Shown here piece by piece: positions 15,001 through 38,537 of a stretch of 64,000 nt of DNA. The DNA lies in assembly GCF_950023065.1 (NCBI RefSeq), contig NC_088677.1, forward strand, positions 38,828,555-38,892,554, written 5' to 3'. The stretch's first letter is position 1, and every line of letters begins with the position of its first letter. This DNA is from Planococcus citri (Eukaryota; Arthropoda; Insecta; Hemiptera; Pseudococcidae). Made by a program: the position numbers and the translations under genes. The notes beneath the pieces were generated by a model. It saw only the letters and a list, made by a program, of their open reading frames with translations. It had not been told where the DNA came from and searched no databases.

Positions 15001-17357
15001 ATTGTACTTTAGATTTCATAGCGAGATTTTTCTGGTTACATATACTACATAGGTATGTACTTGTTTTTCTACATACCAACCTAAATTTCTCCATTCCCCA
15101 AGAGATTAGTTCTCAAGTTTGATTACTACAAAATCATGCAGCAAAAAAGTAAATCTATATACGAGTAGGAATCAATATAGGTACGTCCTCTCTATCTCTT
15201 ACCGAAATCTCAAATCATGTAATTCCATTTGAAAAGGTTGAATTTTTACAGATTCGATGACTGAATAGTGCTTTATTTTTTTCAATAACAAGAAATAAGA
15301 ATCATTTCAAGTACCGACACAAAAAGCTCATCTCACATCATTTCAGCAAAATATGTATCTGACCGTTGAGAAATTAGTAGGTACCTATACAATATACATT
15401 CGTTCGCATGATATTTACGACCAGGGTTTTTCAATTTTCTCATCTTTGTTGTTCAGCTATAAAAATAGGTACTCTTATTTTTCCTCTTTATGTAATTATA
15501 AATATAAATTTTGCATTACTAAATGGCGGCAAACATTGTATTTATACTTTTGAACAAAATGAACCACCTACAAAGGCCAATGCCGATACGAAATGTTATT
15601 TCGATACGATAATACGAGATAAAGCAAAGAAATCCTTCATTTCAGATTAATTTTCACAAGAAAAAAAATGAAAAAAAGAGAATTTGTTCAGTGAAACGGA
15701 TAGTTCATATGAAATCTTTCAACCGATATTAATATTACCTAGGAGAAAATTGTCGAGAGGATATCATAAAAAAAATTGTAACGATGCCTATGCAGGTACC
15801 TAATCAAATTAGAAACTTTTATAACTTGCGTTAGGGAGATAAACATTTTCTTATACCTACATAAAAAATTTCAGCCACGATATACCATTAAGTAGATATT
15901 AGGTACTTATTTTAAAAATGAAAAATCAACCTCTTTGTTCGAATAAGTAAATCTCTTATTTTAATTCAATACTAAAAACTAAAAAGCAGCGAACGTAGAA
16001 AAAGAGAAGAAAAGAAAAGAAAAAAATCACCCAACACGAAGTAAATTTGACGTTCGTGTTGGCAGTTATTTAACATGGAAAATGTTTCAACTCACATAAT
16101 AAGTTGAGGAGTAATTACTTTATAAAAAGCAATATTTTGTAAGAAGGCTTTAAAGTATAAGGATTTTTGAAGTTACAAGGATACTTTATGGCTCTTATAT
16201 AAATTATATATGTACAACTAACATTAAATACAATTTTTTGCAGTTACGTATTTTATTCAGATGCATACAGGGTGTCTCATAGGGTGCGATAATTTTCAAA
16301 TTTCCTCGAAATTTTATGTCACGTTTTAGAAACACAAGAAAATTTCAATTTCAGTTAAATCTCCACCAAGTAGTTTTAAAATTTGAAATTTTCGTAGGTA
16401 TTTTTCAAAATTTTGAAAACAATTTGAAGCTTTAAGCTTTTGGCAAGGGAGAAGGGAGAGGGAGTGAATATTGATCAGAACGTAGACTTTTCATCAAGCG
16501 TTTTTGAAGACGCTTCACAATAATTAGACTCGTAAATATATAATTATTTCTCATTCAACTTCTCCTTCTATTGAAATCGATGCAAAAAAGTTTAGATCAT
16601 AGGATAAGTAGGTACTGTAGTGAATTGAAATTTTTTTCACAATAATTCTAGTTGTACCTATTCGAAATATTTCTTCTATTTTTACGATAGATAGTCAAAA
16701 ACTCCATTGGTACAAAATGATGCATATTTACCTATTACTCAACAATACATTTTTTAGAACAAAAGTAGGTAGGCTACACAAAAAATGAAACAATTTATTT
16801 TTGAATAATAAGTATGCACCTAGTACCTACTCTTTTAGAAAGTAGATACCCCCCAAAAAAAAAATATAACACAAAAGATTTAAACCTGTTTAAAAGTTGA
16901 TTGAAATGGTCAACTTTTTGTAAGTTATTCCCTCACTTTTAAAAATTCATTATTTAATGTAAATGAGAATATTAATTATCCACAACAGGGTGTTGAATTG
17001 AAATTGTCTGTCAGTAACTAAAAGTGTTGATAACTGTAACACTCACGAGATATTAATGATAGTTTAAATTCGTTTAGACATTACCTACTCCATGTTGTAT
17101 ATGCTGAAATAGTAAATTTTTCAAGAAAGGTTTTCTTTTTAAAAATTCATAAACGTTCTTAATGTAATACATTAATGTAAGATGTATGAATGTAATCAAC
17201 AAATTAGTGAATAGTGATCTACGGTGTACAAACAAATTCAAATTTGAGTACTGTTGCAGTAAATAAACGCTTAATCATCTCATGAAAATGTTGGCATCCT
17301 ACGCCGAAAACTCTATCGTAGCAATACATTAAATTAGAAATTTTCATTTTGTTTCAG
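1..17357. other. Long AT-rich non-coding stretch, no gene supported
   Basis: I see no conserved protein, RNA gene or splice-consistent exon here. Open frames are short (at most about 109 codons), low-complexity or explained by repeats. The stretch holds scattered GTAGGTA/TACCTAC motifs, homopolymer runs (poly-A at about 10,651-10,677), CA and CT microsatellites (about 5,819-5,834 and 6,113-6,131), a G-rich run (1,283-1,304) and a fold-back element (6,236-6,954). Part of it may be the 5' intron of the orcokinin gene, because the first exon I can recognise (17,358) starts in coding phase and must have an upstream exon carrying the start codon and signal peptide. Confidence 0.6.
6236..6954. mobile_element. 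Fold-back (long inverted repeat) element
   Basis: Two arms of about 313 and 302 bp (6,236-6,548 and 6,653-6,954) are near-perfect reverse complements. They are separated by a spacer of about 104 bp that is markedly GC-richer than its surroundings. The outer tips are ACACTAGGCAAC (6,236-6,247) and its reverse complement (6,943-6,954). Each arm contains the same short open frame read outside-in, which is a by-product of the symmetry and not a gene. The spacer contains a small hairpin of its own (CCACGAT, three bases, ATCGTGG at 6,598-6,614). This is a fold-back or hairpin transposon-derived structure, or a recent palindromic duplication; no transposase is visible. Confidence 0.85.
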
Positions 17358-20300
17358 AGCAATGACGTGGACGGAAAAAATACGTTTAAGACCAACCATG
17401 ATGATGGCAATTACAATTCGAATGCGAATAAAGATACTGGGTACAATAATCACGGTAAGAGTAATACTTACTGTCAGTCTAGACTTAGGAGGTACTTATG
17501 CCTATCTACATTCCTTGATAAGGATACATTGTGCAAGAATATGTATTTATTATTTTCTGTAAGATATTTCATATCTCAAGGTGATTCAACTTTTATTCGA
17601 GTCTACGAACGTTGAGTATTCGAGTATTCGAACTAATTAACACGTGTTACTAAAATAAGTAAAGGGTTGTCATAACAACTCGACGAATTCTAATGCAAGA
17701 ACTTTCAAAAAAATTGAATCAAAAGCTCAATAAAATTATGTGACACTATAACAATTTGAATGCGAAGAAGTTTTATGGTCTATTTTACAGTACCATACCA
17801 CCTAATGTTATAGAATGAATGATGCTCCAGCATACAGGTAGAGGTACCTATATAGCCGTCTTGAAAAGACAATTTTTACTACGAGTATAAAAAGTATTTT
17901 GGTTTTGGTTGGAGTTTTTACTTTTTTTTTTTTGCTTACCTAAATGAAACTGCCTCATCTGCGAGAGGAGTTACATATTTAGCATTATATCATGTCTTGG
18001 CATGCTATTAAATGTATCTAATAATACAATCCACATCGCACCCGCAAAATCAAAAGAATTTTAAGCCGACCAATCTAGAATTATTTTCATACCTCGTCGC
18101 CTTAGAACACAGAGGTGATAAGTCCATCACATATTTTTGTCAGAAACTGGAAAAAGGTCATAAATTGAAGTTGATTTTGCACATATGACTTTTGTATTAT
18201 ACGTAGTAATTATTTTCTGATATTTTCTCCAATACCTACTTAAATAACAAGCAGTTACCTACCAAAATCGGTCAAACTGTCAAACTCCAAAAACGAAAAA
18301 AGTGGACATATCTCCCCTGTGTTTTAAATGCGACGACCTATACTCGTATACATACCTAACGATAAATTCATTTAAAAAAATTAAAACTATCAACGTCTCA
18401 CTCTTGCCCCTGCGGTTTATAGATTATACAAACATATAAATTGTCTTCGGAATGATTCGTATTTTATCACCAAGGAAAAGGAGTGACGGTGAGAAGAGAC
18501 GATACGAGTACATTTTGCATACAAGTTGGGAGTAATTTTTTTACGTGTCGTTTTACGTACATTACTGAAATAGCACAATTCTTTCTTATTGCAAACCACT
18601 CGATTCCATTTATTCGGAACTTTATTTGGGTTACCGCTCCTCCCCCAATGCAAGATTGAACACAGCCACCGGAACAAAAAAAAAACAAACAAAAGAGAGG
18701 CAAAAAATAATACCGGAATAAAACAACCCGCAACAAAGCTACAGTTTTTCTGTATAAATAAGAAAAATGGACATCATCTTCGCATAACCAATAACATAAA
18801 AAAGAACTCATAAAGGGTACGATTACATCGGCTCTCAGCACGTCAGTCGTATTTTAAAGGCAAGTAACACTAGTGTGGCGCCTAAGCCATCGTTTGAATG
18901 CTGGAGAGCAATTACTAGTTTACTTTCGATGGTATTACACCACGATTGCCGTTTAAGTAAAATACGAAAAATAATGTATGTATAATATGAATATCAAAAA
19001 CATTTTACAATCACACGTTAGTTGTAATATAGGATATTTTCAAGTTGTATAGAAAACAGATCCGTTGAAAAAGACGTAGGCATATAATTATATCGATTAT
19101 AGCCTAAAATTCGAAAACGAAATCCCTCGTGGCATCATAAAGCTAAGTACCTAAGAAATCATTGAGTAATTATTTAATATCGGCTCTTGAATGCATTTCA
19201 AGTGAATAATCGTGCATAAGGAAAAATATTAACGTAAGAACAAGGTAGTACAGACATTTCATTATTTACATATTTTGCAAACCGCTTAAGAAATTTTTGT
19301 AAAGGTAAAATGTTCTCAAGATTTCAGCGGGTAAGTAAGTAAGGGTACTCATTGTTCAGGCATAAATTTTTGAACCAAAATTTCGTTGACATACGTACTT
19401 CAACGCACCTTACCGAATAAAAATACAGGAATCGTTAAAATTTAAACGAAAATTTTAAAAAATAGGTACAACGTTGAGTTTAACATTGTTTTATACTATA
19501 GAAAATTAAATTTTTAAAAGTAACTACACCCTCCATAACAAATTTTTGTGAAAGATAAACAAAAGCCTGAAAAACTTTACAAATTCTTTTTCAAAATAAT
19601 TACCTGTGTCCTGTGTCAATCATCAACAATTCATAAAGCGTTTTTTCCTCTGATGTAATCAATAGCCTCAGACTAATAAAGAATAAAATTATAAACGCAG
19701 CAAAAAAGAAAATAATTAAAAAAAAAAAAAAATGAAAAACATGCCATGTATCGTGTACAGGCAACACATGTGTAGTTCAAACTCAAACAGACATATATCA
19801 TTTGGTAATTTAATTTTCATAGATACTTTACGCGTTTCGTGGTTTAACGAAGTTATCCTAGATATGCAAAGTACAACTTGTTGGATGTGATATAATGACT
19901 GAGTAATAACTTTCAGGTTTCATCTAATATTCTATGTACCTCATTTACCAACGCGAATCAACTTTTCAGAAAATTCGATTTTCTTACTCGCAGTTCAAAA
20001 TGTTAATATTTCAAGGGTAAAAAAATGAACTAATATCTACATCATTCGAATGAAAATTAGGCGACAATTTATTGAACGAAAAAGGGACTATCATAATGAA
20101 TTTTCAAAATATTTCTTGGGTATTTATTACAAACTGTAAGATATAACCTTTCTTTTTTAACCGTTTGTTTCGAAGGCATTCTAAAATTCTTTTAAATATC
20201 TTTTCTTTAGAAAAAATACATTTTTTTTGTGATCACAAATTAATGAAGTAGGTATGTGAACAATTTGGAAATTTGGAAATTTGGAAATTTGGAATCAGTT

Positions 20301-23048
20301 TTTAATAAAAAAAAATATGTAGGTACAACACTGGAACGGGAAAAGAAAAGTGACACGACAATTTCCTAAATAAATGAAAAGATAATACTGAAGTTTGAAT
20401 AATGAAGAAGTTGTTTTTGAAAAAATGAAACCAAACAGTCGCTATGAAAAACCACAATATCTACCTGTACTATATACATTTATAATACAGTTACGTATTT
20501 GAAAATTGTATTTCAACTGACTATATATATTAAATACCTATCATATGATTTTTAATTGAAATCGATTAAGAAAATTAGCTCCTACCTTTTTATTTCTTCG
20601 TGTACCGTAGAAATATGTAGATATTCATAATCCAGAATTGGCACGAACTTCCTAATGATTGAAAAAGAAATACGATTAGAATAAAAATGAAGATGCTTTT
20701 CATCATTTAGCTTTTTTCTTACCTATAAATGTAAACATCTCTAAAATACATGATATCATAATTCACTTATCGTAATTTAATTTTAAATCCTGTTTCAGAT
20801 TTGAATACCTTAATAGAAGAACTACAGCAGCTGCGTCAAAATATCGAAAATGCAGCTTCTTCTGAATTTAGAAATACGCCATCTTTTAAAAAGCTCAGTT
20901 CGCTGAAGTAAGTTCAATAGAAATTTTAAAAAAATGTTCAGTACTTAAAAAGTCCTGCATAAACTAAGTGACGTAATTGCACGATGATTCTATCTATGCA
21001 TGTATTTTTCAATAATTATTTATTTTTATAGCTTGAATACTTGAATCGGTCAGTACGGAAAGGTAACAAGTCACATTTTTGAAAAAAAAATTTTTTGCGG
21101 AAATGGGGGTTTCAAAGTACGGCGGATCGACTGGTGATGTCAGATTTCCGCAAAACTGCCGGGAAAGTGGTATTTGGGTGCAGAAAAAGGGCGGATCCGC
21201 ATTTATGACTTTTTTGTAAAATGTTTTAAATTCCTTGAAAAATAACTAACATTTTTGAGAAGACCATTTTTTGAAATTTAAGTTAATCTCTGAACTGAAA
21301 AATGATGAAAAAATTAACAACTTCGGCAAAAAGTCTTAGAACTCAAGGGGTTTTTGGTCAATTTAAACGAGATAGCAGTCTAAATGATGTACTTAGATGT
21401 AGAATCAAGCCCCATTCGTGCCCGAGAAATTTCAAAAGAAATTTTGTCGATTGAGTGCAGAAAGGGTCTAAGTCCCATTTGTTTAGGCAGCAACAGCACC
21501 GGCGCACGTGAATATTTTTTTTTGGAAACTGCGCTAAAAGTTGTGTCTTGGGGTCCTCTTTCAATGACCTTAAGCATGTTTACTAAAATTTTTTGATTTT
21601 TGAATGAATCAGTTTTTTGTTATTCCTGAAAAACGCAAAAATGGACTTATCCCCTTTCCGTACTGACCGATTCACTTGATTAGGTTTATTTATCAATTTT
21701 ATTCTTTAATATTATAACTTCTTGCAGAAAGTCGCCGGAAAAGTTGAAAAAAGAACGAGAAAAACTAATGAGAAATAATGAAAACGATCTCAATTATCTG
21801 GATTTTTTATTAGCTAAACTAGAATATGAAAGTTATCTAGAGAGTGAACATCCTGAAAATGAAAATGAATATATCATTCAAGCGAAAAAGAACTTCGATC
21901 CAATTGACGCATCTGGATTCAGTAGTTTTAATAAAAAGAATTTTGATCCAATCGATTCTTCAGGATTTAGCAGTTTTAACAAGAAGAATTTTGATCCGAT
22001 AGACAGATCTGGTTTCAGCAGCTTTAACAAAAAGAATTTCGATCCAATCGATTCATCAGGATTTAGCAGTTTTAATAAAAAGAATTTTGATCCAATCGAC
22101 AGATCAGGTTTTAGCAGTTTCAATAAAAAGAATTTCGACCCGATTGATAGGTCTGGTTTCAGTAACTTTAATAAAAAAAATTTCGATCCAATAGATAGAT
22201 CAGGCTTCAGCAGTTTCAATAAGAAAAATTTTGATCCGATAGACAGATCTGGTTTTAGCAGCTTTAATAAAAAGAATTTTGACCCAATAGATAGGTCTGG
22301 TTTCAGCAGCTTCAACAAAAAAAATTTTGATCCGATAGATAGATCTGGTTTCAGCAGCTTCAATAAGAAAAATTTTGACCCAATAGATGCATCTGGTTTT
22401 AGTAGTTTTAATAAGAAGAATTTTGATCCAATAGATAGATCTGGTTTCAGTAGCTTTAATAAGAAAAATTTTGACCCAATAGATGCATCAGGTTTTAGTA
22501 GTTTCAATAAGAAGAATTTCGATCCTATCGATAGATCTGGTTTCAGTAGTTTTAATAAGAAAAATTTTGACCCAATAGATGCATCAGGTTTCAGTAGTTT
22601 TAATAAAAAAAATTTTGATCCAATAGATAGATCGGGGTTCAGTAGTTTTAATAAAAAAAATTTCGATCCGATAGACAGATCGGGTTTTAGTAGTTTTAAT
22701 AAAAAAAATTTTGATCCTATTGATAGTTCTGGATTCAGTTCCTTTGTAAAAAAAAATTTCGATCCCATTGATTCTTCAGGTTTCGGTTCTTTTGTGAAAA
22801 AAAATTTTGATCCTATCGATAGTTCAGGTTTTAGTTCATTCACAAAGAAAACTTATCCATATGAAAATTCGGCATCCAGCCTGCATGAAAATAAGTCTGA
22901 TTTAAAAGATACTGCGCAAAATAAATACACCAAAAAAAACTTTGATCCAATTGACAGTTCTGGATTCAGTGATTTTGTGAAAAAAAATTTTGACCCAATT
23001 GATCGATCTGGGTTTGATAGTTTTGTTAAAAAAAGAAGTTTACCATAG
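17358..23048 (+). CDS. Orcokinin: Orcokinin neuropeptide precursor (5' end missing)
   Basis: Secreted prohormone giving rise to orcokinins, myoactive and neuromodulatory peptides of arthropods. Three exons join in phase: 17,358-17,454 (after TTTCAG, ends phase 1 before GTAAGA), 20,799-20,907 (after TTTCAG, before GTAAGT) and 21,728-23,048 (after TTGCAG, stop TAG at 23,046-23,048). Exon 1 gives an Asn/Asp-rich spacer; exon 2 a Leu/Gln-rich acidic spacer ([12 protein letters not shown]); exon 3 the peptide array. It holds 22 copies of NFDPID(R/A/S)SGFSSF(N/V/T), each bounded by dibasic KK convertase sites. Copies 1-20 are contiguous; a unique 29-residue spacer follows, then two more copies and a C-terminal RSLP tail. 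Variants: 10 copies with R at position 7 (SSFN), 4 with A, 2 with S, one SNFN, and divergent C-terminal copies ending V or T. The exon with start codon and signal peptide lies upstream of 17,358 and was not identified, and I saw no B-type orcokinin exon. Identification is firm from the NFDxIDRSGF core. Confidence 0.93.
17455..20798 (+). other. Orcokinin intron
   Basis: Intron of 3,344 bp bounded by GTAAGA and TTTCAG and joining phase-1 exons (G|AT giving Asp). It contains GTAGGTA motifs, poly-A tracts and an 8-bp tandem repeat (TTTGGAAA, about four units, 20,262-20,294). I looked for a GGGxL-type orcokinin B exon and saw none. Confidence 0.75.
21043..21673. mobile_element. Non-autonomous TIR DNA transposon in orcokinin intron
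   Basis: Perfect 21-bp terminal inverted repeats, starting GAATCGGTCAGTACGGAAAGG at 21,043-21,063 and mirrored at 21,653-21,673, bound a 631-bp segment. The tetranucleotide ACTT flanks both ends (21,039-21,042 and 21,674-21,677) and may be a target-site duplication. No transposase frame is present; internal open frames on both strands are short. The element lies wholly inside the intron between orcokinin exons 20,799-20,907 and 21,728-23,048, about 50 bp from the last acceptor. Confidence 0.85.
21891..22850 (+). repeat. 48-bp tandem repeat coding 20 contiguous orcokinins
   Basis: Twenty units of exactly 48 bp, with no indels between units, each encode one 14-residue orcokinin plus KK. Synonymous sites differ between units, whereas residues 1-6 and 8-10 are invariant. 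Units 11-16 alternate A/R/A/R/A/R at position 7, which suggests amplification of a 96-bp dimer. The opposite strand is also open for 321 codons here because a single stop-free unit is repeated; I regard that as an artefact. Confidence 0.97.
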
Positions 23049-23248
23049 TTAGTAACATGATGTTAACCATTTTACGTATTTATTTATTATAAAAAGGAAT
23101 GAACATCTGTTAAATAATAATTACGAGTACCTTACGTTAAACATCTTCAAATTGAATATATATATTTAATATTTTTACGATGAAATGTTTTGTTTTGTGT
23201 CTTAATTACAGAATATAAGTATAAATTAGATTTTGTAGATAAAAAAAT

Positions 23249-23254
23249 AATAAA
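23249..23254 (+). terminator. Candidate orcokinin polyadenylation signal
   Basis: AATAAA about 200 bp after the orcokinin stop. A second AATAAA lies at 23,320-23,325. Either would leave the mRNA end just short of, or close to, the convergent RPA3 3' end. Confidence 0.45.
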
Positions 23255-23491
23255 AGTTTAATTATCATTTAAATAATTTTGTAAGTAAATTACATATTTT
23301 ATAACAGCTTTTTATTACAAATAAAATGCACAAAATCAATTGACTTTTTAAGAAGTGTTTTATTAAATATGTATTGTTTATTCTAAAGGGGGAAAATGGT
23401 GCATCGAATTACTCAGAAAATCAACAAATTTTAAGTACTAATTAAATGAATGAAAGAACTTACATAACGAAATAATAATGAAAATGGAACT

Positions 23492-24030
23492 TCAGTGCCA
23501 CGCATTGGCGATATGATACCCTAGATTCACAGCTTCATTATCTACAGTTGCATCTGCGAAAAAAATAGAATAGATAATATTTTAAAAACGTAGAAAATAG
23601 GTACTCTACAATATCAGTAGAAAGGGAGCAAAATTAAGTACTGCAGATGAATCTAGCTTACCATATGTCTTAGCTAACTCCAATGGAAACAGTATATAAT
23701 AATCACAATCAATGGTCGACGAACCCTTGGCAATTCCATGAACTTCAACTAATCCAGATACGTTCTCTGACAATGGTTCTTTCAGGTTGACTGTTACATT
23801 GAAACTATCACCAGATAGAATATTGAATGCCATGTTATTCGGCAATACCTGAAGTAAAATACATCGAATGAGCAGTTAAAAAACATGAGACGAAGAAAAT
23901 AATTATCTTACAACTCATAGAACAGAAAATTAAAAGGAGTAAGAGAAATACTCACAACTTGGACAGTTCCAATCATGCTAACACGTTTCGATGTACATTT
24001 TCCCAGCAAAGCACCATTGGTTCTCATCAT
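23492..24030 (-). CDS. RPA3: Replication protein A 14-kDa subunit (RPA3)
   Basis: Small OB-fold subunit of the heterotrimeric nuclear ssDNA-binding protein RPA, used in replication, repair and recombination. Three exons on the minus strand: 23,956-24,030 (start ATG at 24,030-24,028), 23,662-23,848 and 23,492-23,553 (stop 23,494-23,492). Donors are GTGAGT and GTAAGC, acceptors TTCAG and CGCAG. The phases close exactly, giving 107 aa (human RPA3 is about 121). The fit to the family is a start that runs into MIGTVQVV, the central strand pattern NVTVNLKEPLSENVSGLVEV, and a C-terminal amphipathic helix with DNEAVNLGYHIANAW that would form the trimerisation bundle. A second ATG follows immediately (MM), so the exact start is uncertain by one codon. 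The gene is convergent with orcokinin, with stops 443 bp apart. Confidence 0.9.
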
Positions 24031-24276
24031 GAAGAAAGTATATAAAAGTTATGAATTCAACAAACAGAGCCACAAATTACACGTACACTGCTCAACTATA
24101 AAACTATAAAAGTCTGTTTTTTAATAATACAAGTTGTAAATAAAATTGTGGAGGAACCAGAACAATTTGAATTTAGGATTGGGAAGCTTTTTGAGCAAAA
24201 TGAAAATTTCAAAGCGGGAAGAAACTCAGAACTTGTTATCAGATAACTTCTACGAAGTTCCTGCAATTTAAAGTTA

Positions 24277-25274
24277 CTGTCAAAACCCCTAATTTCGGAC
24301 ACTTTTTCACGTTTTTCGAAAAGGGCTTTAAAACGAGCGATTCAACTTGGTGTTTATCTTCACATTCTCATAGAATGTCATCGTGTGAATCGTTTTTGAG
24401 CATCAATTTATAAATTTTACGTGATTTTGTTTATTTAATTTGAATCCGAAAAGTGTCCGAAATTAGGTCCAAGGTACCCTAATTTCGGACACTTTTTCTT
24501 TAACGTGGGAACTCGAAAATTTTAGTTGAAAAAGAAATTATTTACCTCTGAAAAACAACTCCAATCAAAAACAGCTCGAATCATGATGTGAAATGTAGAG
24601 AAAAACAATTTTTCAAGGAAATGTTCAGCACTCTCATTATCCACTTTCTCATTAGAAAAATAAGTTGGTAACATTGAACAATTTCTTATCAAACTCCTTG
24701 TTGATGATTTTACGACTCCGACTTTTACTTTTCAGAATGGTTTTTAGGAAAATGAGTGAAATAATAGTACAATATCTTCATCAAAACTGAAAACACTTGA
24801 AAAAATACCGTCGAACTCGAAAAATACACATTTGCAAGTGCATCAGTGTTACCCTTCCAATCTCGGTAAAGCGTTAACCAAAGTGTCCGAAATAATGATC
24901 CGTTTCGCAACTTTTTCAGTTTTTAGGATTTAAATAATAGAAACAAAACGTGAAATTTGATAAATGAATTTTATTTTTAATTACCAGTGACTTCTTGATA
25001 TTTTAGAGCGATTTTCGTGGTTATGAAAGCATTTGGATAGACTCTGTGAATAACTTTTTCCCCACACTTTACATGAAGCACTTTGTAAAGTCCATTTTAA
25101 TGGCTAAATAAATAGTGTAAAATGAAAATTCTTACATCAAGGAGATTGTCCGTGATCTAAACTAATAGAAGAAGTGTTCACTTTTACTTGTACCCTTGGT
25201 TCTTATCAATAAAAGAGCAAAAACACTGAGTGTCCGAAATTACGTACCCTGTCCGAAATTAGGGGGTTTGACAG
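24277..25274. mobile_element. Non-autonomous TIR transposon flanked by TA
   Basis: A 998-bp segment bounded by 25-bp inverted repeats with one mismatch (CTGTCAAA(A/C)CCCCTAATTT core) at 24,277-24,301 and 25,250-25,274. TA lies immediately outside each end (24,275-24,276 and 25,275-25,276), as expected for Tc1/mariner-type insertion at TA. The subterminal motif TGTCCGAAAT recurs about six times in both orientations (near 24,291, 24,454, 24,483, 24,883, 25,231 and 25,250). No transposase coding region is present. It lies upstream of RPA3 and downstream of P-glycoprotein gene A. Confidence 0.82.
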
Positions 25275-26551
25275 TAGCCTTACTTATCATATATAAAAAA
25301 TTAGTTATAGAATGTTCAACAAGATGTCGCTTAATTCAATTAGTTTTTACTTTTTTTAATAATTTACCAAATTATTATTTAATTTTGAATTTTTATCATT
25401 TTATGTATGTACGTAATGTATGCACTAGCAATTCGCATTCGATACTTTGACAGTTACACTTTTTATTTTTATTACTTTATTTTTTTATAATTTATTTTGA
25501 CGTGTTGTCAAATAAGGTGTTTGTTTATTCGAGCTTTCGAGCACTTTGAATTTTTGAAAAAAATCCGTCGGAAAAATCAAAATGTAGGTCTAGGTAGAGT
25601 AGAATATAGTGAAATACTCTCTGATTAGTGATTTATAATGGTGGAGAGGGAATCAGGAAAACTTCTTCTTTTAAGCTCAACAATTTTCATGAAAGCATTT
25701 TTTGAAAAAGATGATATGTGAAGTTGGTACTTGCTACTTGGTAAAATGGTAAGAGATTTACGATATTATTTTTATGGCTCAATTTACTCAATATCTTGAA
25801 CTCTTGGATTGTCAAAGTGTCAAGTTGTTCTTCTAGGTGATGTTTATCCAATATCCCTAGCTATGAATTTTCCACAGTAAGTTTGGTCTTCTTTTTTCAA
25901 AATATATGATTTCGAAAACGCGCCTTTGCCCAAATAATTTTCTTTCACATACCTACGTGTTATTATCTGAATCTTGGATCAAAGATGTATTGTCATCTCA
26001 AAGTTGAACAGCTTTCATTTGATTTGATGTAAAAAATGGATATTAGGTATGAAAAATATTTACGAATTTTCGCATTTTGCTGAAGTTGTTTTTTTTTAAT
26101 AGGTAGGGGTGAAATTAAAGCACTTTTTTAAAAAATAAATCAACCGTAGATTTATAAATTGAATAAAACTAATTCAACAAAAATGATCGAAACTGGCACG
26201 ATAGATTTAGTGAATCAACTACCTATTTATATGTATTTTTCATTTTGAAAGCGTACGGTGATAACAGAAGACGAATCATTTGAAAATGTTCACTGAGAAA
26301 TCTTCAAAGTGTTTGAAAATCATGTATTTTTGCAAAAAGTAAAAAAACAAACAATTAACAAATTATGAAACAAAAAAATAACATTCACAAGGAAATGGAT
26401 GATGAAAATGGCACATTTTATAATTTACGAGTCAAGTTTTCAAATCATTTGCAATCAAATAATTGGGTATACCTACCTACTCAATTATTTTATTCAATAG
26501 GCCTATCACATTTTTTCCACAAATTAAATTATCACATCAAGAAATGTGATT
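25275..26551. other. Intergenic region between RPA3 and P-glycoprotein gene A
   Basis: AT-rich with no supported gene. The last part is the expected 3' UTR of gene A (minus strand), with a reverse-strand AATAAA at 26,489-26,494. A 94-codon plus-strand frame at 26,365-26,649 overlaps the antisense of gene A's last exon and is rejected. Confidence 0.6.

Positions 26552-38537
<11,986 letters not shown>

Noticed and set aside
16262..16300. ACAGGGTGTCTCATAGGGTG as a transposon end
   Set aside because: Resembles the ACAGGGTGT ends of the 50.6-kb MITE, but I found no matching inverted end nearby.
18467..18841. 124-codon minus-strand frame rich in Phe, Leu and Cys
   Set aside because: Inside the orcokinin intron, no recognisable domain, no splice sites of the right phase; consistent with chance.
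21878..22843. 321-codon open frame antisense to the orcokinin array
   Set aside because: It exists only because one stop-free 48-bp unit is repeated about twenty times; the sense strand has the known neuropeptide with processing sites.
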